Source: a virus
Strand: one strand, 5' to 3'
Length of the DNA stretch: 24,590 bases
Virus record (IMG/VR): IMGVR_UViG_3300030104_003714
Coordinates: 1-24,590 of that record
The number at the start of each line of letters is the position of its first letter. Within the stretch, counting starts at the first letter, position 1. The position numbers and the translations under genes are program-made. Positions 18,401 to 24,590 of this stretch are shown piece after piece. A model generated the notes under the pieces. It was not told the origin of the DNA. It did no database searches and worked only from the letters and a program-made list of their open reading frames with translations.

Positions 18401-21400
18401 CTTGAAGGTGATATAAGAGCATCAGATACATTAGACTTTAGACCTAGAGTTGCTGATTTTTCTGCTACAACTAGTTCACCATTTGATTTCCAAAATAGAA
18501 ACTTTGCAACTGGTGGTGTGAATCCAACATTAGTTCCATCTCCAAACGAAAGTTCAATAATTGGAATTAGTCACTATCTACCTAGAACTGATAAATTAAT
18601 ACTTGATCCTTCAGCAAATATTGATAACAGATATACTTCAGGAGAATTTGTTGTTGTTCAGGGTGTATCATCTAAGAATCCCATAGCTCCAGAGGATATT
18701 GAGTTAGGTATGACAGTGGCTAAAATTGAAATGCCAGCATATCTTTATGATCCAAAAGATGTAAAAATTACTGTAGTTGATAATCGTAGATATACGATGA
18801 GAGACATTGGTAAAATTGAGGATAGAGTAGAAAACTTAGAGACAGTTACATCATTAAGTCTTCTTGAATTGGATACAAAAACACTCCAAGTACAAGATGC
18901 TGATGGATTAGCAAGATTTAAGAGTGGTTTCTTTGTAGATGATTTTAAAAATAATTCACTACTTGATGTAAATAATCCAGATTGTAAGGTAGATATTGAC
19001 TTAGAAAATAGTCAACTTGTAACACCTACTGATTTTTATTCACTTAAACCTGAATTAGCATTAGATCCTTCAGTGGATTCTACAACTGCTGATTTTTCTG
19101 CAGATCTAAATTTATTAGATTCTGGTATCAGAAAGACCGGTGATATATTAACATTAGATTATGAAGAGGTTACACTTCTTGATCAACCATTAGCATCAAG
19201 AGTAGAGAATGTAAACCCATTCAATGTTGTATCATTCCGTGGTAATTTGGTTATCAATCCTAGTGCAGATACTTGGACAAGAAACGTTATATTAGATAAT
19301 GGTAATCGTACATTATTTGGTGATCCTGCTGATAGTTTTGCATCACAAGTATTAGTAAGTAGTGAACCAGAAACACATATACGTTCAAGAAACGTTGGTT
19401 TTGAAGCAACAACATTAAAACCAAACACAAGATACTATCCATTCTTTGATAGTTCAAGTGGTATTGATATAATTCCAAAATTAGTTGAAGTTACTATGTT
19501 CTCTGGTGTGTTTACAATCGGAGAAAATGTTCAAGCATTTGTAAGAACAAGTACAACTGGTGATTTTGGCCCACAAAGAATAGGAAGATTTAGGTTATGT
19601 CAACCAAATCATAAGATAGGCCCATTCTCAGCACCAACAGGAACATATTCAACAAATCCTTATAATACAGCAGTTACTATTCCTACAACATATTCATCAT
19701 CATCAACAGTGTTGAATATTGATATTGCCTCACTTCTAGAGGAAGCACAGGGTAGATATTTTGGAAGAGTTAATACTGAAACAGTAATTGTTGGTGAAAC
19801 AAGTGGTGCGATTGCAAATGTATCAAATGTTAGATTATTAACTGATAGAGTTGGTGATTTAAACGGATCATTCTTTATTCGTAATCCACTATCAACTCCA
19901 ACACCACCTTTAAGATTTACTAATGGTGATAATTCATTCAAACTAACTTCTAGTCCAACAAATGAACTTTCAGTTCCCGGTTCACCATCTGTAAGTAGTG
20001 TTCAATCAACATATAGCACAAGTGGTATTGTAGATACACTTTCACAGACAACGATAGGCATAAGGGAGTTACCACCACCTCCAATTCCTGTAATAATCAA
20101 TATTACAAACGTATTCATACAGCAGGAGGTTCAAGATGATGACCCACTTGCTCAATCATTTACAGTGGATGAAACTGGTGCATATTTAACATCAGTAGAC
20201 ATCTTTATGAGAAAGAAAGATGCTAAAGAAAAATTAACTGTTCAAATAAGAACTATGGAGTTAGGAACTCCAACAACAATTGCAGTTCAAAACTTTGCAC
20301 AAGTTGTTCTTGATCCTTCTCAAGTTAATGTATCTGAAGATGCATCTGTTGCAACAAACGTTAAATTCCCATCACCAATCTTCCTTGAAGGTGGTGAACA
20401 ATATGCAGTTGTTCTATTAGCACCAACAACTAATAATTATGAGGCATGGATTGCTCGTATGGGTGATGCAACAATTGATACTCAGGCACTACCTGATTCT
20501 GAAAGTGTTGTAATATCTCAGCAGTATATTGGTGGTAGTTTATTTAAATCACAGAATGGTTCAATCTGGACAGCAAGCCAGTTTGAAGATATGAAGATTA
20601 AGTTAAATAAGGCAAAATTCACTACAACGGATGCTACAGCATTCTTCTATAATCCTTCATTAGATTACGAAAGTGATCAGGTTCCAACACTTGCACCAAA
20701 TGCAGTAAAAGCATTACCACGTAAGTTGAAAGTTGGTATTGATAATATTACAGCAGCAATACCTGCTGCTCAATCATTGACTAGCGGTAGAAAAGTTAGT
20801 GATAGTACAAGTGCTGGTGCTGTTAATGGACTCATTGAATCTGTTGGTGGCCCAATTAATGCTAAAACTATAACGAATGCCGGTATTGGATATTCAAATG
20901 GAACATTCACAAGTGTACCAGTATTCCCAATAACTGGTAATGGATCTGGTGCGGTGGCAAGTGTTACTATATCAAGTAATGTAGTAAACTCAGTTAGTTT
21001 TACTAATGCTGGTAGTGGATATGCAGCTGGAGATGTTGTAGGTCTAACCACATCAAATATGGTAAAAGGTGGTGGTGCTCAGATTACCATTTCGTCATTA
21101 ACAGGGACTGATACTTTATACCTTACAAATGTGCAGGGAGAGGCATTTACAACTGGACAAGATTTGGTTGTATTTAATAATGCTGGAACTGCAGTTGCAT
21201 ATGGAAGCACAGACATTACAAGTTCAGCAGTTCTTAGTGATTTGAATACTGGTAATGTATTAGAGGTATCACATTATAATCACGGTATGACTGCCGATAA
21301 TAACATAGTTGAATTATCAAATGTAGAACCTACTACTCAACCTATTAAGATTGAAGCAGAAATAGGACTACAGGATTCAACAATCGTTGTTGGTGCTGCA

Positions 21401-22594
21401 AACACTTCCGAATTTGCAACATTTGAAGGTATTTCAACATCAACTGGTTATGTGAAAGTGAATAGTGAAATTATATTCTATAATTCAATTAGTAATACTT
21501 CTATAGGTATTGGTCAAAGAGGAGTTGACGGTTCATTAATCGTTAATCATCCAATCAATAGTATTGGACGTAAGTATGAGTTCAATGGATTATCTCTAAC
21601 AGGTATCAATACATCTCATACAATGCCTAATACAGATCTTCTTCAATCTAAGAAAGATATTGACAAATACTATCTTGAAATACCAAGAGGTGCAGGTAGA
21701 GCAAATCTTCAAAATAGATCGGCAGGTGATACTCAGGCTAGTTTCACTGATGAAAGATCTGGTGGTGGAAAAGAAATTCAAGCATCTAAGAACATTCAGT
21801 ATAACTCTGTTTATCCTGTATTCAATACATTACAACCCGGAAAAACAAAAGTTTCTTCACAGATTAGAACTGTAAGTGGAACTAGTGCAGGTGGTAATGA
21901 AGTATCATTCTTAGATCAAGGATATGAAGATATCGAATTGAATAAGGTGAACCCACTAGCAACAACAAGAATTGTTGCATCATCTCAAAATGAGGCAGTT
22001 AGAGTCAGTGGACTACCTAAAAATAGGACAAGCACTGTATCAATGAGATTTACTACAGAGGATGAAAACTTATCTCCAGCAGTTGATACTATGAACGGAA
22101 CTGTAATCTATGTTAGAAATAGATTAAACAAACCAGTTAGTGACTATGTAAATGACGATAGAGTTAAGTTAAATAATGATCCACACGCTGCGGTTTACAT
22201 TTCAAACCGTGTTGATCTTAAGCAACCAGCAACTTCACTTAAAGTATTAGTAAGTTCTGATAGAAGAAATTCTGCAGACTTCCGTACTTTATTCAAATTG
22301 TTTAGACAAGATTCTGAAGGAGTTGAACAATCATTTAATTTATTCCCCGGTTTTGATAACCTAACAGATACTGATGGAGATGGATTTGGTGATTTAGTTG
22401 TAGATGCTTCTAAGAACAGTGGAAGACCAGATGCTTTGACACCTGCGAGTGTTGATGGAGAATTTGTTGAATATGTATTCTCAGTTGATGACTTGGCTGA
22501 GTTCACAGGATTCCAGATTAAAATTGACATAAACGGTACAAATGAAGCAGAGGCACCTAAGTTTAAGGATCTAAGGGTGATAGCTTTAGCATGA
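15416..22594 (+). CDS. DUF4815 virion structural protein (2392 residues)
   Basis: The N-terminus has the DUF4815 (PF16075) signature: NISPYFDDF, then NPGKPVQARELTTLQ (28-42), IPGNISYD, and a conserved SYRVGL / APGADRLKI stretch near 215-255. Further conserved blocks follow: NAFYDFSRIVRKDGERVPNR (about 940-960), DTLDFRPRVADF, a VENVNPFN block, a PPPPIP linker (1553-1558), DPLAQSF (1576-1582) with GGEQYAVVLLAP, a tandem G-x-GY module (about 1816-1880), and a C-terminal VYISNRVDLKQPATSLKVL block. An Asp loop DTDGDGFGD (2318-2326) resembles a calcium-binding loop. The gene starts three bases after gp8 stops and holds the T4 gene 9/10 position, so the N-terminus probably attaches to the wedge and the rest projects as a fibre-like structure. 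That role is inferred; the family assignment is secure. Confidence 0.85.
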   Translation: MPQKTNLNISPYFDDFKKDNNFYRVLFNPGKPVQARELTTLQSILQDQIESFGSHMFKEGSMVIPGNISYDAEYFSIKLDSNHLGVAVSVYVDSLKGKILTGQSSGIKVLVDDYALPNDSTGITDLTFFIKYIDSGSNNSVSFLEDGEDLLVDEGFVYGNTPVNAGDSVATLIEADACKTGCKASIADGVFFIRGHFVNVSADKLVLDPYTNNPSYRVGLFVQEELVNADSDSSLNDNARGFSNFAAPGADRLKISTKLTKKSLTDFNDKNFIELIRLDDGELKKLQNSTQYSLIRDYFAKRTFEESGNYSLKNFQLNAFESLNDGLSNEGVFTSNETTDQGKTPSDDLLALKVSPGKAYVRGYDIERPATTILDLDKPRDKKVIENSSVPFRLGNLFQVNRAAGTPKIGLDGTGTIALFDQRKGSTNNATSGTGTQIGDARVYAFENHDASGGSAATKFDLYLFDIQTYTVLVVNKAVSNTDLPDSSFVEGLSSGATGFSAVSGGNSTTVTLRGTSGTFIAGEEIRINDNIGGATRSIKTVTEKSLRDVKSVYQDASALGLQTDFSADMVLKSSPIKELGSGDEVNVDGSNILTCAGKTFGSLRVGDILILNLTTDASPRFNRVSAISTDLKSVTLAAVQSVTGVCVGTVLASATPTGISVGKPAVNNENAGLFAQLQEKNVSDVDLSNSELTIKTQITGEATDANGLLSFNLSNLVGITSALFETFDNDRYSVHLSNGNIESVSTDQFTLSNNASTVTITGLTASQSNVVVNATVKKVSISTKQKTFDRSHVVNVDKCISGISTANGLTQNNFVGLRVDDKVISLNTPDVVNVVGVYESVTNVAPVLDKLIFVSGLSLNTASILGEKIIGSQSGAIAQITERTNATTVEIAYLTQQNFLIGETVTFEESNIITNLQNVTAGSYLNITSSFNLDKGQKNAFYDFSRIVRKDGERVPNRRLKIVVNRYTIPSNDKGDVYTVGSYDEDRFSKDVPILEGDIRASDTLDFRPRVADFSATTSSPFDFQNRNFATGGVNPTLVPSPNESSIIGISHYLPRTDKLILDPSANIDNRYTSGEFVVVQGVSSKNPIAPEDIELGMTVAKIEMPAYLYDPKDVKITVVDNRRYTMRDIGKIEDRVENLETVTSLSLLELDTKTLQVQDADGLARFKSGFFVDDFKNNSLLDVNNPDCKVDIDLENSQLVTPTDFYSLKPELALDPSVDSTTADFSADLNLLDSGIRKTGDILTLDYEEVTLLDQPLASRVENVNPFNVVSFRGNLVINPSADTWTRNVILDNGNRTLFGDPADSFASQVLVSSEPETHIRSRNVGFEATTLKPNTRYYPFFDSSSGIDIIPKLVEVTMFSGVFTIGENVQAFVRTSTTGDFGPQRIGRFRLCQPNHKIGPFSAPTGTYSTNPYNTAVTIPTTYSSSSTVLNIDIASLLEEAQGRYFGRVNTETVIVGETSGAIANVSNVRLLTDRVGDLNGSFFIRNPLSTPTPPLRFTNGDNSFKLTSSPTNELSVPGSPSVSSVQSTYSTSGIVDTLSQTTIGIRELPPPPIPVIINITNVFIQQEVQDDDPLAQSFTVDETGAYLTSVDIFMRKKDAKEKLTVQIRTMELGTPTTIAVQNFAQVVLDPSQVNVSEDASVATNVKFPSPIFLEGGEQYAVVLLAPTTNNYEAWIARMGDATIDTQALPDSESVVISQQYIGGSLFKSQNGSIWTASQFEDMKIKLNKAKFTTTDATAFFYNPSLDYESDQVPTLAPNAVKALPRKLKVGIDNITAAIPAAQSLTSGRKVSDSTSAGAVNGLIESVGGPINAKTITNAGIGYSNGTFTSVPVFPITGNGSGAVASVTISSNVVNSVSFTNAGSGYAAGDVVGLTTSNMVKGGGAQITISSLTGTDTLYLTNVQGEAFTTGQDLVVFNNAGTAVAYGSTDITSSAVLSDLNTGNVLEVSHYNHGMTADNNIVELSNVEPTTQPIKIEAEIGLQDSTIVVGAANTSEFATFEGISTSTGYVKVNSEIIFYNSISNTSIGIGQRGVDGSLIVNHPINSIGRKYEFNGLSLTGINTSHTMPNTDLLQSKKDIDKYYLEIPRGAGRANLQNRSAGDTQASFTDERSGGGKEIQASKNIQYNSVYPVFNTLQPGKTKVSSQIRTVSGTSAGGNEVSFLDQGYEDIELNKVNPLATTRIVASSQNEAVRVSGLPKNRTSTVSMRFTTEDENLSPAVDTMNGTVIYVRNRLNKPVSDYVNDDRVKLNNDPHAAVYISNRVDLKQPATSLKVLVSSDRRNSADFRTLFKLFRQDSEGVEQSFNLFPGFDNLTDTDGDGFGDLVVDASKNSGRPDALTPASVDGEFVEYVFSVDDLAEFTGFQIKIDINGTNEAEAPKFKDLRVIALA
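20860..21080 (+). repeat. G-x-GY beta module in the DUF4815 protein
   Basis: Residues about 1816-1885 contain AKTITNAGIGYSNG and, about 40 residues later, VNSVSFTNAGSGYAAGD, with a TGNGSGAVASVTI strand between them. The pattern is the one seen in gp8 and the giant gp7-like protein. Confidence 0.75.
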
Positions 22595-22797
22595 TTAGAG
22601 TTGAAGGACACAAAAATCTCTATAGAGATGAAAAGTCCGGTGCTATCATCAATTGCGATTCCACTGGATACTCGCAATATAAAAAGTCCAGACACCGGAA
22701 TCAATCCCAAAAATCTGAGATTGATCGCCTAAGATCCGAGATAGATGAAATCAAATCATTGCTCGGTGAAATGATAAAGAAAAATGAATATAAATAA
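22591..22797 (+). CDS. Small conserved coiled-coil protein (68 residues), function unknown
   Basis: The ATG overlaps the TGA of the DUF4815 gene (ATGA), and AAGGGTGA lies about 10 bases upstream, so translation is probably coupled. The first 30 residues (VEGHKNLYRDEKSGAIIN and onward) form a compact, charged stretch. From about residue 42 to 64 the heptad spacing IDRLRSEIDEIKSLLGEMI predicts a short coiled coil. Proteins of this size, with a similar N-terminal 'EGH-x-NLYRD' start and a coiled tail, occur at this locus in marine T4-like phages as hypothetical proteins. It may be a minor virion component or a chaperone for the long proteins beside it; neither is shown. Its last three codons contain the next late promoter. 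Confidence 0.8.
   Translation: MIRVEGHKNLYRDEKSGAIINCDSTGYSQYKKSRHRNQSQKSEIDRLRSEIDEIKSLLGEMIKKNEYK
22789..22796 (+). promoter_or_regulatory. T4-type late promoter overlapping the end of the 68-residue gene
   Basis: TATAAATA is exact and is formed by the last codons TAT-AAA-TAA (Tyr-Lys-stop). Transcription would start near 22802, giving a leader of about 24 bases before the ATG at 22826. It would drive the 114-residue, 76-residue and fibre genes as a separate late unit. No other exact copy of the octamer was noticed in the window apart from 13827. Confidence 0.8.
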
Positions 22798-22825
22798 ATC
22801 ATAGATCATCATTATTATTGAATAG

Positions 22826-23170
22826 ATGGCAGCAGTATATGTTAGCAATCTTGTTATAAACACAGGAGCGACATTCACACAGAAATTTTCACTTGAAAAT
22901 GTTTCTTCAAATTCGGCACTTGAGTTGTCTGGATTTGGAGTTAGATCTGAGATGAGAAAACACTCTGGTAGTGTTGGTGCAGCAGCGACTTTTACAGCGT
23001 TGATATCTGACCCAGCCACCGGAACTATTCAAGTCGGACTAACAAGTACTACCACTGCTGGATTAAAACCCGGAAGATACGTCTATGACGTTATTGTTTC
23101 GGACAGTGCAGGTGAAGTTACAAGAGTTGTAGAAGGATCCGTTTTGGTGCGTCAAGGAGTAACCCGCTAA
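22826..23170 (+). CDS. Small beta-rich virion protein (114 residues), possible fibre-attachment subunit
   Basis: The sequence alternates short strands and turns: MAAVYVSNLVINTGATFTQK, a GFGVRSEMRKHSGS segment, then LKPGRYVYDVIVSD followed by a VVEGSVLVRQGVTR tail. The 'L-K-x-G-x-Y-x-Y-D-V ... G-x-x-x-V' ending resembles the small beta sandwich at the N-terminus of phage baseplate/receptor-binding proteins such as BppU, but this is a pattern resemblance only. Similar short genes come just before the tail-fibre gene in marine T4-like phages. The start is the first ATG after the late promoter; no clear Shine-Dalgarno sequence precedes it. It overlaps the next gene by one base (TAATG). Function is inferred from position. 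Confidence 0.75.
   Translation: MAAVYVSNLVINTGATFTQKFSLENVSSNSALELSGFGVRSEMRKHSGSVGAAATFTALISDPATGTIQVGLTSTTTAGLKPGRYVYDVIVSDSAGEVTRVVEGSVLVRQGVTR
23154..23159 (+). promoter_or_regulatory. Strong ribosome binding site for the 76-residue gene
   Basis: AAGGAG lies inside the end of the 114-residue gene, 10 bases before the ATG at 23170. It is the most canonical Shine-Dalgarno sequence in the window and fixes the start used here. Confidence 0.75.
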
Positions 23171-23400
23171 TGCCAGATAACATAAAAGTCAGAGTTGGTC
23201 AACAAAATGCTGTTAAAGTCGTATCGTCTTTAGCAGGAAATGTGAGTGGAACTTTAGCAGGTTTAGCTGACGTTGACATAACTAATCCACAGAATGGTAT
23301 GGTTCTGGTATACGATTCTAGCACTACTAAATGGACAGGAGTTCTTGAACTAACACCCGGTTCGCAACAAAACTTAGATATCAATGGGGGAAACTTCTAA
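23170..23400 (+). CDS. Small fibre-associated virion protein (76 residues)
   Basis: The N-terminus MPDNIKVRVGQQNAVKVVSS is followed by a LAGLADVDITNPQNGMVLVY stretch ending DSSTTKWTG. The 'L-x-D-V-D-x-T-x-x-x-x-G-x-V-L-x-Y-D-x-x-T-x-K-W' pattern is a widespread trimeric tail-fibre motif, often repeated in longer fibres, here present once as a free-standing protein. It starts inside the stop of the previous gene (TAATG), and its TAA directly abuts the ATG of the fibre gene, so the three genes are probably translated as a coupled set. A role as an adaptor or short trimer near the fibre base is inferred. Confidence 0.75.
   Translation: MPDNIKVRVGQQNAVKVVSSLAGNVSGTLAGLADVDITNPQNGMVLVYDSSTTKWTGVLELTPGSQQNLDINGGNF
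23386..23391 (+). promoter_or_regulatory. Ribosome binding site for the fibre gene
   Basis: GGGGGA lies 9 bases before the ATG at 23401, inside the end of the 76-residue gene. It supports the fibre start immediately after the TAA. Confidence 0.6.
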
Positions 23401-24590
23401 ATGGCAAGTATAATACGAGTAAAAAGATCGACTGGTGCGAGTGCTCCGTCGGGTCTAAACTTCGGTGAATTAGCATTAACAATTGGTGCTGGAACTCAAG
23501 CTAACAGGGGTGAAAGACTCTTTGTTGGTGATGATAGTACTAACTCTGATATTGTCGGAGGTAAATACTATACCGATCTGATGGCACACGCTGCTGGTAC
23601 AGTTGCTGGTGTTTCAAACTCTGCTAACGCAGCAAATGGTTTTGTAGCAATACTAGATCAAAACCGTAAAGTAGACTTATGGAATGTAGATAATTTAACT
23701 TTAGATGCGAATACTCTATCGTCATCTAATACAGACGGAGATATAATATTTGATCCGAATGGATCTGGCGAAGTAATGATCCCAGATGACACCAAACTTG
23801 GATTTGGTGGTGGTAGTGCAGGAACAGGAACAGCTGATGCAACTATTGAATATGATGAAAATGGTTCAGATCAACTAACATTTGCCGGTTCAGATGTAAG
23901 ATTTAATATTGCAACTCAATCAAATAGTAAAGATACAGGTTCAGTATTTACAGAGGGTGGACTTGGTGTAGAGAAGAATGTCAATATTGGTGGTAATTTA
24001 AATGTAACTGGTGTATCAACATTTGCTGGTGGTGCTATAATCCCACCCGGTCAAGCACTGACAGTTGGTAATATTGGTATTTCATCAAACAGAATCGAAA
24101 GTTTAACTGGTGGTGGTAATCAAATCTTTATTGACCCATTCCCAAGTGGATTGAGTAACGAAGGTGATGTTATCATTAAAGGTAACTTACAAGTTGATGG
24201 TACAACAACTAACGTTAACTCTACTACGGTAACAGTTAACGATGCCATCATGAAGGTTGGTGATGTAACCAGTAAGAGAACTGTTATGGCCACTGTTTCA
24301 AGTGGAACAAATACTATCACAGTTGACTCCGTTACTGGATTACAGGTTTCTGATGTTATTGCTGGAACAAGTATTCCCAATAATACAACAATTGCTTCAA
24401 TAAACTCAGGCACAAAAGTAGTAACATTAAGTGCAAACGTCACTGCTGGAATATCAACAGCATCTCAGTTAACTATCACTCACGCGAAGGATACTAATAC
24501 TGACCGTGGTATTTCATTCAACTATAACATAAGTTCAGGTGTAGGTAATAACAAACTTGGATTCTTCGGAATGGATGATAGTGCTACTGC
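23401..24590 (+). CDS. Tail fibre protein, N-terminal part (3' end outside window)
   Basis: The frame is open from the ATG at 23401 to the window edge, giving 396 codons without a stop. The N-terminus MASIIRVKRSTGASAPSGLN, followed by GELALTIGAG and RLFVGD, is the usual head of tail-fibre proteins in marine T4-like phages and resembles the Mtd-type N-terminal domain that docks fibres to the baseplate. Next come conserved strands: VAILDQNRKVDLWNVDNLTL, then DGDIIFDPNGSGEV. GDVIIKGNLQVDGTTTNVNS (from residue 255) is a repeat typical of these fibres. A module at about residues 296-360 interrupts the usual step from VNDAI..VGD to DTNTDRGISF. It directly follows the 76-residue gene without a gap. 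The receptor-binding tip lies outside the window. Fibre identity is confident; the receptor is unknown. Confidence 0.85.
   Translation, partial: MASIIRVKRSTGASAPSGLNFGELALTIGAGTQANRGERLFVGDDSTNSDIVGGKYYTDLMAHAAGTVAGVSNSANAANGFVAILDQNRKVDLWNVDNLTLDANTLSSSNTDGDIIFDPNGSGEVMIPDDTKLGFGGGSAGTGTADATIEYDENGSDQLTFAGSDVRFNIATQSNSKDTGSVFTEGGLGVEKNVNIGGNLNVTGVSTFAGGAIIPPGQALTVGNIGISSNRIESLTGGGNQIFIDPFPSGLSNEGDVIIKGNLQVDGTTTNVNSTTVTVNDAIMKVGDVTSKRTVMATVSSGTNTITVDSVTGLQVSDVIAGTSIPNNTTIASINSGTKVVTLSANVTAGISTASQLTITHAKDTNTDRGISFNYNISSGVGNNKLGFFGMDDSAT

Noticed and set aside
22195-22710. 171-residue open frame on the - strand across the DUF4815/68-residue junction
   Set aside because: It is antisense to two well-supported overlapping genes and resembles no known family.
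22798-22825. Possible terminator in the AT-rich gap after the 68-residue gene
   Set aside because: The atcatcattattatt run has no GC-rich stem, and the gap is better explained as a late-promoter leader.
24120-24443. 107-residue hydrophobic open frame on the - strand
   Set aside because: It is a mirror of Thr/Val/Gly-rich fibre coding sequence; the hydrophobicity comes from the reversed codons.

Overview
The window is part of the virion structural module of a T4-like marine contractile-tailed phage. The DNA is AT-rich and tightly packed, and every supported gene is on the + strand. Gene order and protein signatures follow the T4 baseplate wedge cluster (gene 6, 7 position, 8, then the 9/10 position). 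The proteins have the look of the homologues in cyanophages and SAR11 (Pelagibacter) myophages: a DUF4815 protein, a YHYH-like domain, G-x-GY repeats, and fibre genes beginning MASIIRVKRSTG. The low GC fits a Pelagibacter or high-light Prochlorococcus host, but the sequence alone does not settle which.

Layout. Bases 1-1494 hold the 3' part of the gp6 baseplate wedge gene. Bases 1496-13816 are one 4106-codon open frame in the gene 7 position. Two separated blocks of it (residues about 1-300 and 2380-2440) resemble consecutive parts of the C-terminal core of T4 gp7, with about 2,080 residues of beta-rich modules between them and about 1,660 residues after. A T4-type late promoter (TATAAATA) fills the 36-base gap before gp8 (13853-15412). 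A 2392-residue DUF4815 protein (15416-22594) follows, then a 68-residue coiled-coil protein whose last codons contain a second TATAAATA. That promoter starts a second transcription unit: two small virion-type proteins (114 and 76 residues) and the start of a tail-fibre gene that runs off the right edge.

How it works together. gp6, the gp7-like protein and gp8 should build the baseplate wedges. The long extensions of the gp7-like and DUF4815 proteins probably form peripheral baseplate or fibre structures, taking the place of separate T4-type gp9-gp12 genes, none of which is recognised here. The last three genes look like fibre-attachment and receptor-binding parts. Genes abut or overlap by 1-4 bases, except at the two late-promoter junctions.

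Most notable observations: the split gp7 core inside a giant protein; the same G-x-GY repeat module in three neighbouring proteins, including an insertion in gp8; loss of the namesake histidines in the YHYH domain; a late promoter written into a stop codon; and a strong Pro-Gly/Gly-Pro codon-pair bias that avoids CCWGG and GGWCC. No RNA gene, insertion sequence, CRISPR array or convincing terminator was seen, and no non-coding stretch exceeds 36 bases.
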